NCBI GenBank assembly: GCA_035079385.1
Contig: JAVHKY010000015.1
Location: forward strand, 1,736,001 to 1,800,000
DNA length: 64,000 bases
Direction: 5' to 3'
From: Aspidiotus rigidus
Lineage: Eukaryota > Arthropoda > Insecta > Hemiptera > Diaspididae
The position numbers and the translations under genes are program-made. Shown one piece after another: positions 10,959 through 22,654 of this stretch. The notes under the pieces were generated by a model, which did no database searches, was not told where the DNA came from, and was given only the letters and a program-made list of their open reading frames with translations. Position 1 is the first letter of the stretch. Each line of letters starts with the position of its first letter.

Positions 10959-11542
10959 TTTTCAGTCATAGAAAAAATCCTAGAAATCCTATAATTTTCC
11001 ATACTGAATATTAAGTTGTTTTCAACGCAAATATGAATCGTTTCACCCTATTTTTTTCCTCTCCAGTGGTTCAAAATTTCAGAACTTTTATATCAAATTT
11101 TTATCATTTTTCTCTTTTTCAACCCTGAGAAAAAATCATCGCAGCTGAAATTTGTAAGCTCACACAATTAACCTTTAGTTAGACAGATCTCTAGTTTTCA
11201 AAGCTCTCTCACTTGTAGACTCATAACTGTTCAGAAAACGTTTAGACAAAACCAAAGTGCTCATTTCACTTGTATTTCAGACATTTTTTAGAGAAATCAC
11301 GTGTACATAATTTTCACCAAGGTAGGTACACAGTAAATTTCATGATCCAAGGATGTTTTGCGTCATTGTGCTTTTTCCTATGCGCCAACACCTTTTTGAT
11401 CAGAAAGACCTGAAATTCCTCTAATTTCTACTCTGAATATTTAATTGTTTTCAAAATAAATATGACCCTATTTTTCTTCTCCAGTTTAAACATTTCAGAA
11501 CTTTTGTATCAATTTTCTATAATTTCTCTCGTTTTTTATTAC
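10905..11542. repeat. Left arm of large imperfect inverted repeat
   Basis: This arm is inverted with respect to 13513-14112. Long runs match, for example the stretch with CGCAAAACATCCTTGGATCA and the one with GGTTAATTGTGTGAGCTTAC; about 30 bp is present here and missing on the right. Each arm is itself a diverged direct duplication of a unit running from CCACTGGAG to the LAHRK start. Confidence 0.85.
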
Positions 11543-11615
11543 CCCTCTTAAAGAAATGTCAATAGGGTTCCATAATATAGTGTTTTCAAAATTCTTATAA
11601 TATTTTTGATTCTAA

Positions 11616-11939
11616 ATGGGTAAAAAATCTTCAACTAAACTAAGTCTTCAAAAAGATGAAAATCAGATGTGTGGAACTGATGATCAATTCTATCAAAAAT
11701 TAATAATAGTACGGGATAAATTTATGTCATTTTATAATGAAGAAATTGCAAAAAATATTCCAGAAGATGAGCGTATATGTATTCAAGCATTGCATAAAGA
11801 ATGGTCTAATTTGAATCAATTTTATAATATTCATGAATTATTTAAATTGAAAATTTATCATACCCAATTGAATTATCGACTGACAGATATAAGTTATGAA
11901 AATTATAAGGATTATATTAGATCTTGTATGCAATTATGA
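11616..11939 (+). CDS. Intact 107-residue protein, family unknown
   Basis: ATG at 11616 to TGA at 11937-11939, in very AT-rich sequence immediately inside the left inverted-repeat arm. The product is charged and probably helical (YQKLIIVRDKFMSFYNEEI, then NIPEDERICIQALHKEW). The x-PEDR segment followed by helical residues resembles the HLPEDRKKEYNKLM segment of the 103-residue protein at 12509, so the two may be distant paralogues. The codons are AT-rich like the rest of the cassette. No signal peptide, membrane segment or known motif is visible. Confidence 0.45.
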   Translation: MGKKSSTKLSLQKDENQMCGTDDQFYQKLIIVRDKFMSFYNEEIAKNIPEDERICIQALHKEWSNLNQFYNIHELFKLKIYHTQLNYRLTDISYENYKDYIRSCMQL

Positions 11940-12084
11940 GTTGAAAATATGTATAAAATTATTCAACATATTCATTGACTTCATTTGAATTTTATATATT
12001 CACTTTAAATTATATCTATAGATTGATTATTCTTATAAAATTCATTATGATAATCTTCCAACTTCAGAAAAATTTTTCATGTAA

Positions 12085-12330
12085 ATGGATGTCTACAAAG
12101 ATTCTTTAGTCAATAAAAATGAATTTGATTTGAAAAATATAATACCATATTTTAGAACTCATATTGCTAAAATAAGATCAAATTATGAAACTTTAATGGA
12201 ACCACTTACTGATAAAATTCAACATTTACCCCGAATCTAAAAACATAAAATATACCTACTAAATTTATGGTAAATATTATTGCTCATTTGAGTGTCTCAT
12301 CAAGAATGGTTGAGAAAAAAATAGAAGATC
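12085..12330 (+). pseudogene. Dead tandem duplicate of the 103-codon gene
   Basis: It starts ATG at 12085 and aligns base for base with the intact gene at 12509 (shared words include TACAAAGATTCTTT and ATCAAATTATGAAACTTTAATGG, the latter differing little). It is cut at codon 52 by TAA at 12238-12240 after a local change in the HLPED region, although nucleotide homology continues to about 12330. The reading-frame break, next to an intact neighbour of the same length, shows duplication followed by decay of one copy. Confidence 0.65.
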
Positions 12331-12508
12331 TATATATGCGCCAGCAGAGCAGGCTTGTCCTGCAGATTCCTTATGACAATTTGGAATCTGATGTTGAGAT
12401 AAATTATAGATGGGGTTAAAAAATTAACGTTATTCTGAGTTTGATTTAGAATCAGGCATGTATATGAAGGAGAAGAAGAAACTTATTGAAAATTTTTCTT
12501 CTATATAA

Positions 12509-12820
12509 ATGGAAGTCTACAAAGATTCTTTTGTTGATGAAGATGAATTTGATTTTGAAAATATTATACCATATTTTAAAGATCCTGTTGCTAGAACAAG
12601 ATCAAATTATGAAACTTTAATGGATCCTCTTTCTGATAAAATTCAACATTTACCTGAAGATAGAAAGAAAGAATATAATAAACTAATGATAAATATTATT
12701 GCTCACTTGAGTCTTTTATCTAGAATGGTTGAAAAAGAAATAGAAAAAGCTCTAACAATGCAAATTTTACAACATCAGCTTTCAACAATTCTTCAGTATG
12801 TACTTGATTCACTTCAATAA
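12509..12820 (+). CDS. Intact 103-residue acidic/helical protein, family unknown
   Basis: ATG at 12509 to TAA at 12818-12820. The acidic N-terminus (VDEDEFDFENIIPYFKD) is followed by a helical region (HLPEDRKKEYNKLMINIIA) and a Leu-rich C-terminus (QILQHQLSTILQYVLDSL). A dead copy lies 424 bp upstream, which shows that this frame is a genuine unit. Both copies are preceded by similar AT-rich sequence (AATTTTTC then TATAAATGGA or GTAAATGGA), a possible promoter or leader. No domain is recognised. Confidence 0.55.
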   Translation: MEVYKDSFVDEDEFDFENIIPYFKDPVARTRSNYETLMDPLSDKIQHLPEDRKKEYNKLMINIIAHLSLLSRMVEKEIEKALTMQILQHQLSTILQYVLDSLQ

Positions 12821-12850
12821 TTTTTCAACTCATGTTTTTTTAAATAATGC

Positions 12851-13117
12851 ATGACGGACCAGATGCTTAAAATTTCCTTTTCACAGCATGAATACTCATT
12901 ACAATATGATAATATTTTGGCTTTTTTCTTGAGAGGAATCGAAAAACGTTTCATAAATCCACAATTTCATCCATCGTTGAACCATAAAATGGAAAAAATT
13001 GTTCATTCTGGAGGAACTTGTAGCGTCAATATTGTTGAATTTGCTCAGCCCGGTAGTGCACATATAGGATATGCCAGTAATGAACCCGGATCTCACATAG
13101 GTTTCATTTTGTTTTAA
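12851..13117 (+). CDS. Intact 88-residue protein, family unknown
   Basis: ATG at 12851, only 30 nt after the previous stop, to TAA at 13115-13117. The C-terminal third is Gly/Ser/Ala-rich with small residues (EFAQPGSAHIGYASNEPGSH), unlike the helical neighbours. An internal ATG at codon 5 could also serve. The tight spacing suggests it belongs with the 103-codon gene. Downstream, 13140-13320 holds further coding-like plus-strand pieces (EWDFEHCRATDAVIFVDNN) with a frame change, perhaps a broken next gene. Confidence 0.42.
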   Translation: MTDQMLKISFSQHEYSLQYDNILAFFLRGIEKRFINPQFHPSLNHKMEKIVHSGGTCSVNIVEFAQPGSAHIGYASNEPGSHIGFILF

Positions 13118-13512
13118 AACACGGTCGAGAATTATTGTTGAAAAAAATATGATGATGTTTTCGAGTGGGTTTCCAGCGAATGGGTTTTAATTGATTCCGA
13201 CCATTGACAACAAAAACGTTTTGTGAGTGGGACTTCGAACATTGCCGTGCAACAGATGCTGTCATATTCGTCGATAATAATGAAACAACGATGCTCGAAA
13301 TGTTTGAACAAATACAGGGATAAGTTCCTTAGAATGTTGAAAAATGAAGGAAAATTTGAGAAATTATTAGGTGTCGCAGAACATACATTATATATCTGAT
13401 ACCATAAAGTGAATTCGATAGAAAAATCTTGGAAAAAATATAAGAAAATGTAGCTACGAGTAAATGGGTACCTACAAGTTGGATACAAAAATTTGGAATT
13501 TTTAAACATGTT

Positions 13513-14112
13513 GAAATAAAAAATTGCGAAAAAATGATAAAAATTTGATACAAAATTCTGAAATTTTTGAACCACTGGAGAAGAAGAATAGGGTCATATT
13601 TGTTTTAAAAAACAATTAAGTATTCAGAGTAGAAATTAGAGGATTTTCAGGAAAAAGCACAATGACGCAAAACATCCTTGGATCATGAAATTTACTGTGT
13701 ACCTATGGTGAAAATTATGTACAGGTGATTTCTCTAAAAAATGTCTGAAATACAAGTGAAATAAGCACTCGTTTTTTTCTAAGCGTTTTCTGAATAGTTA
13801 TGAGTCTACAAGAGCTTTGAAAACTGGAGATCTGTCCAACTAAAGGTTAATTGTGTGAGCTTACAAATTTCAGCTGCGATGATTTTTTCTCAGGGTTGAA
13901 AAAGAGAAAAATGATAAAAATTTGATATAAAAGTTCTGAAATTTTGAACCACTGGAGAGGAAAAAAATAGGGTGAAACGATTCATATTTGCGTTGAAAAC
14001 AGCTAAATATTCAGTATGGAAAATTATAGGATTTCTAGGATTTTTTCGATGACTGAAAAATGAGCTTGGCGCATAGAAAGATAGCACTAGCGCAGAACAT
14101 ACAAGGGATATG
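13513..14112. repeat. Right arm of large imperfect inverted repeat
   Basis: Reverse-complement match of 10905-11542. It ends in a truncated copy of the 93-codon gene: the start codon and about 14 codons are kept, then the sequence diverges and stops. The segment between the arms (11543-13512) carries the small plus-strand frames. Confidence 0.85.
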
Positions 14113-14834
14113 TACTCATGATTGTTCCATTAGTCAAGGGTAATTTCTGATGGATTCGATTCCACAGTGCGTTCTCTCACTGGCAATTGTTACGTGTCTT
14201 GTGCCTCTTCCTCCTTTGTTATTGGAGATATAAGTCTCTCAGTGAAGTAATTCGTTCCCAAATATTTTTATATTGTTTCCTGGAACGCAGTGAGATCACA
14301 AATCTTGAAATATTGAATACATTTCCAATGAACCAATCTACATAATATATCAAGTTACCTTGTTTGTTGTTTCATTTTCAATATCTGTTTCTTGTATCTC
14401 CCTCGTCTAGTTTTTGAGAAGAAAGGAAAAATTGTACCGGCAGACGGAAAAGGAAGAAAGATCAATGGACCAAATTTTTCCCGTAAAACTGTGGATTTAT
14501 TTATCGAACTCTTTCATCTCATCCCTCTTGACACTCTCCAGCGAGGGGCGCAATTTGTTCTCCAATGTTGTCCTCGTGGTGGCTGTTGCGTCGTCCTTGC
14601 TACAGGAGAATGCCATTTTTCTCAAAGTGATAGAGAATACATCGGACGTGTAATTGATTTGTCTCACTCACATGAATGGTCAAGCTGCATAAGATTCCCG
14701 GGTTGATTTATTTGATCCTGTTGATACTTGCGTCTCAGTTGTCGTGACGTCAGCTGATCAATCTAGTTAACTGAAAACTTGAAACAACATTCCATTGCCG
14801 ACTTGAAGTGCTCCTCGTTCTAGGTTGATCTGGT

Positions 14835-15130
14835 TCATCTCGAAAACTCGGATTCTCCCTTTGTTCGCACATTGTCGCTTGTCCTGGACTCTTGTTTGTA
14901 CACTCCACTGTGTATACCGACCATCCTGATACACTAGACTATTAGTTATCCTTCTCCAACAAAACGAAGACTTACATTTCGGACATTGGCATCAAAGATA
15001 CGAGGATGTATTTCACACCCGCAGTTATTATGTGCTCCACTCCGAGCACCTGGATGGTAGATCCTAGTGAAAGGATGTTTTCCATCATCTCTGTTGGTCG
15101 TACAACTGTGGCGTAAATTTCAAACGACAT
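14835..15130 (-). CDS. Two-exon small gene, family unknown
   Basis: Exon 14976-15130 starts at ATG (MSFEIYATVVRPTEMMENIL), is open for 51 codons plus two bases and ends at GTAAGT. After a 68-nt intron, exon 14835-14907 begins behind TATACACAG and adds 23 residues ending KGESEFSR-stop; the phase agrees. An alternative acceptor 24 bp further in keeps the same frame. The product of about 75 residues has a mildly hydrophobic middle (HIITAGVKYILVSLMP) and a charged tail. No family is recognised. It lies just upstream of, and opposite to, the tetraspan gene. Confidence 0.45.
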
Positions 15131-15608
15131 TACGAATATTTCAGACGATTCATGTGTAGTAAATCGTTTTTGGAGACTTTACCAACGTGCTCCCAGTATA
15201 ACCTACCCAAATTTGCGTCTAAGTAAGACCGAACATCTAGATCGGTATTTCCGCCTAGTTACAACTAAAGTCATGATCAACTTTACGAACCGCAACTTCA
15301 GAATTCGAGGGGTAGGTAGTCGTTGATTAATTCCCGGGCCTATGAAATGGCCAAACCTTCCCTACAAAGAGATGGCTTGATTGTGTTAAAAAAAAAAAGA
15401 AAAAAGAATCCCGACATTTTTTTTTCCGACGTGGATTCGGTCCAGTTGATACCTGGATTGATGAGTCTTTGTTCTCGGTAGTTGTGTTCACAATGCTATC
15501 AACCAACTTGGAAACTATCAATTGTCTGATCCTTCACAGTTAGCGGGAGTAAGATTTTATTTGTTTATTGTGAAAACCTGATAATCAAAATGATTTTTTT
15601 ATTTTCAG

Positions 15609-18444
15609 AACTATTATTGCTCACGTACTTGACTGTTATCATTCTTGATTTGAGTTTTGCCATTATCGGATTATGGGGAATATTGAAAGTAAGACGTTAT
15701 TCTTTAAAACCATGATCAGTTGTAGAAAATATGTGAAACTTCTTCAACATTCAAATCAAGAGAGCACTAATTCTTCATGAAGGAAATGTACTTTTGCTAC
15801 TCTCAGACCTTTCGTGTGAAATTTTGTCTGAAATACGGTTGATGATCAGTATTTGATTCCACCTCTTTACTCGGCTGTCCAAGAAGTGAGGAGTCAACCT
15901 TTTTACTCGAAAATCATGGATTCAACATGATTTTGATTGAGGGCACGTGTAATACTTGGGTAAAGCACGAAAGCCAAAATTTCTGTTTTTTTTTTTTCTC
16001 CGAGCTACTCGCGGTTCCATCCAAATTTCTCCTAAGACTTCGAACGCGCGTATAATCCATCCCTTCTTCTTGAAAGCTAGGAGTGCGTCACCATTGAACT
16101 GTGGTGTGAATGTCAAAATCCTCTAATGAATGTCGTGGGTCACTCATCTTATCCAAACGTAAATTCCACAAATTTTCAAGCAAGAGTTTAATAGTTGATG
16201 ACTTTGCTTCGCGGAGACTTAGCAAATATTACGATTGACTTGAAGGCGTCTGTATTGTCCAAAAATTATGTTTGAGAGAATTAATGAGGTGGATCTGTAG
16301 TCATGGTCTCCTAAAACACTAGACAGACATGTTCAAATGTTTTCTTCGAGTTGATCGCTATATCGGTGATGGTGGCTCCTCCTTCACTTGTAAGAACGTC
16401 GCGACAATGATGTAATTAAGAGCGTCGTCGTCGATATTTGGGGAAATATTCATAATCTCCAGCGTAACAATTCTAATGCGTGATCCCATCTGTTAGCATG
16501 AATTTATAATGAGTCTATGGTATGAAATGAAGAAGTGTTGTAATAGAAAATGTTTTGTGCAGACGCGAACTACGTATAAGTAATTAATACATAACTTATT
16601 TTAATTTTGCTTCTATGAGTTAAAAACTTACATTTACGTAGATAATTCTTCCTCCAATCTTCTTTTTTTTTATTTCCAAAAATAATCTTCTCTCCTCATT
16701 TTCTTTTATTTTTTCCTTCATTTCTTTGAGCTCTTCTTCCGCCTGGCGTTTCATAGCTTTTTTTTGGTCTGATGGAATTTTTGATTCCACGTCCACATTG
16801 TCGTATATTGATTTATTTTCTAATTCATTGATTTTTGATTGATTTTTTTTAAACCTATAAAGAATGTTGAAATTTAGAATGTAAAAGTGGCGTCTTCAGT
16901 GTTAGGTGTGCGTGTTTTTAGGTGGAGTATTAAGAATATGCTTAAGGTGCATTCAGAAGCTTGAAATGAAAAGGTTGAAAGAGAATCAGCCTTCGCCGCT
17001 CATCTCTTGGGGGAAGGACACAACTCTAAAAGTATATACGTTGAACTCATTTGAGAAAAAAATTCGTACAGGAAACGTATTGCCATAGAAGGCGGCTCTT
17101 GAAATTCATTCCTGAGTGTGATTTTATTTAAAAAATTTTGAATGATGATCGCCTTGTACATGAATGAGTCATCTCTGATTTTTTTGTTTTTTTTTTACTA
17201 TTCTAAGATCAAAAAGAAAAAAAGAAGAAACAATAATGATGATGATGATGAAAATAATATTGAAAAAAAATTACGCGTGAGCAGTAAGTAAATTCTACGA
17301 CGACGTTGGGTCGCGGTCGCTGCACTTTCGCTTAGAAATTTCCATAATTCATTATTCGTTTTTACCCTATATGTTTTCGAAACAAACTACGCCAAATTGT
17401 TTCCTTCTTCTTACGGTTAGGAATAAAAATTCAGGAGTTTGGATTTTAAAATCAGTTATCCTATACAAAATAGTAATTGAAAGTTCGTTTTCATTTCTCA
17501 GAGAGTACCGTTATTATTGTTAGCCTACATTGTATGGAGTATTTTTCTGATGAGTGCAATCGCTTACGCCATCTATCTTGTAAATAAAGAGAGATCGTTT
17601 TCTCTGGAGTTTTACAACAGCGTCGTGAGTCCTATACTGGCGCTCGAATATAAACCATCTTCTGTTGGGGTCGTTGAAATTGTAATGTGCATACCCATAC
17701 GTGAGTACCTATTAAACTACCTACATGCTATTATTCTAAAGTTTTCTCGTCCAATTTTTCTTCTTTCGTTTATCGAATCAGAAATCTGGAGTAGGAAGCA
17801 TGATTACTATGAAATTAATACAAAAAAAAAAAAAAAAAGGGCTATGAGCTGATGATCACATGTTATGTACAAAATTTCCAGGAAGTTGTAATCACTCTCG
17901 ATTTTGCCTAATATTACTCTTCCGAGATATGAGCTGGTCAATTATTGGTAATCAATGCGGAAACTCTTCTTGATTTTGGAAATATTCCAACTTGTTTGTC
18001 TCGGGAATCGTTGAGAATTTCCGAAAACTTGTTCATTTTCGGTAGATCAAGAGTTCACCCCTTCCTTTCTCTTTGAACTCCGAAATTTAGATAAATTTCA
18101 AAATCTAGGTACTATTTATGAGATGAGATTGCGTTGACATCAAGCTTATTGCAATCTTGAGCTTTGAATGTAAATCCCATAATGAATTTATATTCAATAA
18201 TTTGTGATTCATTTCAACAGAATAATATTTATGGTATCTGTACTTTTTTTCGCCCATTCTTATAGTAATCAAGGGTTTCATCACAACAATCGTCTACACC
18301 TATTATCGAACCATTGTGAAAGCGGATTTACAAAAGCAACGAAATCGAATCGATATCGAGGATATTAATGTTATCATTCAAACGAAAGTCAACGAAGCAG
18401 TCACCAGTCATATGGACAAGGCTCACGGATCGGAGACAAGTTGA
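15609..18444 (+). CDS. Tetraspan membrane protein, DUF4728/pasiflora-like (5' exon not found)
   Basis: Three exons join in phase: 15609-15688, 17502-17700 and 18266-18444 (TGA at 18442-18444), with TTTTCAG, TTTCTCAG and TCTTATAG acceptors and GTAAGA/GTGAGT donors. Each carries one membrane segment: LLLLTYLTVIILDLSFAIIG in the first, LLLLAYIVWSIFLMSAIAYA in the second, and GFITTIVYTYYRTIV at the start of the third. A loop with a YKPSSVG motif lies between the last two, and a charged cytosolic tail ends HGSETS. Spacing and tail fit four-pass DUF4728 proteins of insects, to which the septate-junction proteins of the pasiflora group belong; that family link is by pattern only. The exon with the start codon and first membrane segment was not found and may lie far upstream. 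Confidence 0.72.
16632..16854 (-). CDS. Internal coiled-coil exon on the opposite strand
   Basis: A 223-nt stretch between a TTCTTTATAG acceptor and a GTAAGT donor is open for 74 codons. It is highly charged and helical (AMKRQAEEELKEMKEKIKEN then RRLFLEIKKKK) and ends GGRIIYVN. It lies inside the 1.8 kb first intron of the tetraspan gene, on the other strand. No partner exon was placed, and the phase (one leading base, complete end codon) does not simply join the two-exon gene at 14835-15130. Family unknown. Confidence 0.42.
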
Positions 18445-18899
18445 AGCAATCTTGTCAAATAATTTTAATAATGAGTAAAAGTCTGATGAAATATACCGTT
18501 TTTAAATAATGAAAAAAGAAGAGTATTACGAGCGAGGGAAGAAATCATTTCTTTACTTTTGACTCTGCCCGCACGAAAATTTACGAGATAATTACTTGGT
18601 TTTGCTGTTTTAGAAGGAGTGGGAGGCACTCCCAAATCCTTGAGATTGACCTAAAATTGAAAATTATCCAACACGGGTCAAGGAGTCTGTAATTTAAGAT
18701 TGAAAATCCTCTCTGTTTCAAGACGACGCGCGGGTTTTTCAGTGAATCGGGTATTTTGGATCTATTAGTTTGTCTTTGTTTTATTAAGTAGCAATATAGG
18801 ATCCCTGACACGGTTATTAAATTTTGGCATCGGTGAATCCCAATTAAGGATACTTTTTTTTATATATTTGGGAGTACGCCTTGTAAGCAAGGATCCTTT

Positions 18900-19700
18900 C
18901 CCGATCTTCTCTAATTAACGTCTTCTCTTGCGGTTCGTTTCGCTATCTTCTTTAAAATTGGGTCGTCATCCATAGAAATGCACGTACATCTTGAACAGCC
19001 AATTTTTCGTGAAAGATATTGTATCGAGCGTTGGTAGCTCATACTTCTGTTGCAGCTCTCGTAATTCCCATATTAATCGTTCGGTCGATCGTTTATCTTG
19101 GACAAAATAATATTCTTTGTAAAGAGTTAGCGTATCTCATACGCTTACATATTACAGCAATGAGGGAAAAAAGTCGAGAAGCTGGCGCCAAGTCGTCGTC
19201 ACGGAAGCAGATTCCCTCTCTACGCTGTATCGTATCTCGCCTCGAGTGCGAATTTTCTCTCCGTTCCTCTAATTCAAATTTAATAAGTTCGTTTTCACGT
19301 TCGGCAAAAAAGGTATTAACGTTTAATCCGATCGCAATGTACGTGAGCCTATATCGCTATATTGTATAGTGCGCGCTGGGTATCTTATACTTTCGCTGGA
19401 AATGAGACTCTAGATTATTCGACATTGCAGTGCGACTGTAAGTCTGCGAGAGCTCCGCGAAAATTATTGTACATTCAGGTTGGCGCTTTTAACGTTGCCC
19501 TCTCAAACCGTGTCCTGAGAACGAGAATCACAACAAGAATGTTACGTTCGCCGCGTGGAGAGAATATTTTCCGCGAAGAAAATAAATAAGAAGATAGGAA
19601 TATGTACGTATCACGATTTTTAATGAAACTCACGCGCGGTTAACACGGGAAGAAACGAGTCGCGTGAAACAGAATCAGAATTATCCCTTACGCGTCAGAT
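18900..19700. other. CpG-rich block without a gene
   Basis: Visibly richer in CG dinucleotides than its surroundings (clusters such as GTTCGCCGCGTGGAG), with frames open by composition but no domain or splice pair. It could be regulatory or an old repeat. Confidence 0.4.
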
Positions 19701-21650
19701 AAAACCGGTTACACATAGGTAAAATATTCGCATGATATTTTTTTTTTCTTGTTTTGTTGTGTTTTTTTCCCCCTACTTTCCTTCGTTTCAATGACACATG
19801 TTTTTACAGTTGGTTATTGAAATGAAAGAAAAATCAAGAAATTGAAAAGGCATTTCCAGTAATTTTCTACTTCGTAATTCATTAAAATGGACGTCTTCTC
19901 CTACGTTACACGAGAGAAAAGTTGCTTACGCCCGACATGAAGTTGAAATTTATTTTTATGTATTATTTTATTGAAACGATTATGTATTACAAGTGCGGTT
20001 CTTATGGCACTTTAGGAGTTGCAGACCATCTTGTTGGAGGCACATCGACATTTAGGTCCACAGTCTTTCCTGCACGTGCATTTAATGTAACCTTGTTTGT
20101 GATGTACCTCCATCAGATGACAACCCTGCAGCCTCGCGCGAATTTATAAATTTATCTCTTCGAACATCCGTCGGCTGAAGGAACTTGTGGGTAGATTTGT
20201 CAAATTGATTCGTTGAATAAGCTCCTTCCAACACCCCAAATTTCGTACCAGAATGTAGCAGTTGTCTTTTTTCTGCTCCATGACGGCGGCGATGATGTTC
20301 CGTTGGACAGATTTCGCGCAATCCACAAGCGGCTTTGGTACACGTACTGAAGTACCCACTGCTACTTTGATAGTAGTTACATTCGCTCCACTTGTTGGGT
20401 TTACCTTCTTCGGCATCGCTCCCGAATTTCTTCGAATGCACTAAATTTCTTTGCAAGAATCCCTATAACAAGATTATGCAAATTACTGTACGTGCAATGG
20501 CACATGTCATTCTCATGTCAGGCTCGGTAAGATCCTATTTTCTAGATCTAAACTCCAGACATTTCTTTCAAATCAAAAAGTGAAAAAACAAAAGCCATTA
20601 ACGTATTTATTAGGGATTAATAACTCAAAGCTGAAACTGCGAAACAAAGTGAAGGCTGATGGCAAATCGGCAATTTGTGTTGACTGTTGAGTCTTGATTG
20701 TAATGAACGACCGTTTGACCGTTATGGCCGATTCCTTTTTAGAATAACGGTCATAATAGGTTTGACTGTTATCGTACCAATAACCGTTTCAAATTTCGAA
20801 GTTGTACTGCAAGAGATAGAAGTGTATAAAAAACCCAGTTTAGATACTTCGATCATTCAACGTTTGCAGAACTTTTTCAATCTTTCACTCTGAAAGACTT
20901 CCTGTACTACAGACAAGAAGTAAAACTGTATAACTTCACTTGAAAAGTATTTTTCAATTTGACTTTGATTTTGTTATCTACTCCCGAATCGCACTATACA
21001 CCTATCATGAATAATAATTAACGTTCGGAGAATACACAGGACAAATTTGTATCTCTCCACAATAGAGACGTTGGTGAATTTATACAGTAAAACCAAACAC
21101 CCCCCCCCCCTCCCGAAAAAAAACAACAATTGCTTATTGATACCACCTGAAAAAGCAGTTTTTTACAACAACACGTCTTGCAATGCATATCTGAAAATTG
21201 TGTAGATTACGAGTACAATACTGGTATTGAATGGTCTCAAATGGACCGAGATGAAGTTATATCAAAACATGAAAGTACGTACCTAAAGATTTTTGAATCA
21301 CTCATTCTTGAAATTAAAACGGGAAGGTGATGAGAAAATCTTGTGGTTGTAGAGATCTACTTAAGATGATTTGTTTGAGTTCTCGATTTGTATGAAGGTT
21401 ATAACGAGTATTTAATAATCGTTGAAAGACATCACAACCAATGGCGTACCTAGGAAATCGTTGGGGGAGTTCAAAAAAATGAAAATATTATTTTAAAAAA
21501 ACAGATAATTGAAAGATTCGGTAGTAATCATCCACTCGAATGACAATTTTCCCACTTTCAGTATGCTTCACTCTTCTCACATTGTCCACCTTCTCGATAT
21601 GAATCTGTTTCACCCGGTAGTCAAGAGGTACACTTTCCTCTCGACGTTGA
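19701..21650. other. Spacer; weak open frames only
   Basis: A minus-strand frame at 20144-20416 (IIAAVMEQKKDNCYILVRNL) reads like protein but lacks a start context or splice partner. Poly-C at 21100-21111 and poly-G at 21705-21714 interrupt the region. Nothing else is recognised. Confidence 0.35.
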
Positions 21651-21654
21651 ATTT

Positions 21655-22390
21655 TCATCTCCAAATTTCATATTCGACGTACTTTCGAACGATAACTGCT
21701 TCGGGGGGGGGGGAGTCGGTCTTCCCACGACGTGGCCGCTCAACTGACGTTGGTAGCGGTTTCGTTTTTGAAGGCTCAGTTACAGTTTTTTCGTCTGTTT
21801 GAAGAGATTCCTCTTGAAGTACCTCATCTACTTCACCGTTCAATGGGTTTCCGTTAATCTTCTCCTTTTCAATTCCACGGGTATACACATTGGCTACAGC
21901 CAACACAAAAACCCCATATTTTGTCCCTTACTTCCCCGCGTCTGTCCAGTCACCAGCTTCACAAACGAATTGACATGTGTTTCTGACAAATACTTTTTCT
22001 TCAGCAACGGCACTACAGATTTTTCGAATTCTTTGAGGTTAATAATTCTATCGCGATGTACCTGATACCGATATAGAGTAGTAACATCGCTTATCGGTAC
22101 CATGTCGCTATCTATTGGCACACACACAATCGCTATTATATCAGATAATTTTTTATGGCAGCGACCACCACCTCTTCCTCTCTACAAATGTACTCCTTGT
22201 ACTGAATTACAACACCAATTGATATTCGATATCACGTTCACTGCACTTTCATGGAATAATTTTTCAGACATCGAGTTCTGTGTTCGCGGATGAATATTAT
22301 TATGGTTACAAACACCGCCCCGAAATATGGGCATGCGGTAGAGTTTTTTGAGTATGCATTCTCCTGGAGTAGGGGTAGCAGCAATACATT
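21655..22390 (-). pseudogene. Broken coding region, family unknown
   Basis: A minus-strand frame from about 22390 to 21894 contains only one TAG (near 22180) over about 165 codons (LYRMPIFRGGVCNHNNIHP, then YQVHRDRIINLKEFEKS). It must shift frame near 21905 to continue to a stop near 21655 (GEVDEVLQEESLQTDEK, ending VRKYVEYEIWR). One nonsense change plus one frameshift in otherwise protein-like sequence suggests a pseudogene. The second frameshift candidate is the G-run at 21705. No domain is recognised. Confidence 0.33.
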
Positions 22391-22654
22391 GGCATACATT
22401 GGTTATAGTTTTTTTTATCTCTTTTGCTGAAACTTCATGTGTTCTATTTCAAATGGCTTCATGTACAGAGATCGATCACACCTATAATGATCTAGAATAT
22501 AATAATATCAATGAAAATGAATAAAGAACGACTTCTCAATTTATACATTTTTAAAACCAGTCGAAATTACGCATACGAACTGAACCCGCGCACGTTTGAC
22601 CATGAGACCAGCAAACAATACATGTATAGTTTGTATAATTAAATTTCAAATTGG

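Noticed and set aside
13132..13575. 147-codon minus-strand frame rich in Phe/Tyr/Ser
   Set aside because: It crosses the edge of the right inverted-repeat arm and its composition is that of A-rich DNA read backwards; no start context or motif.
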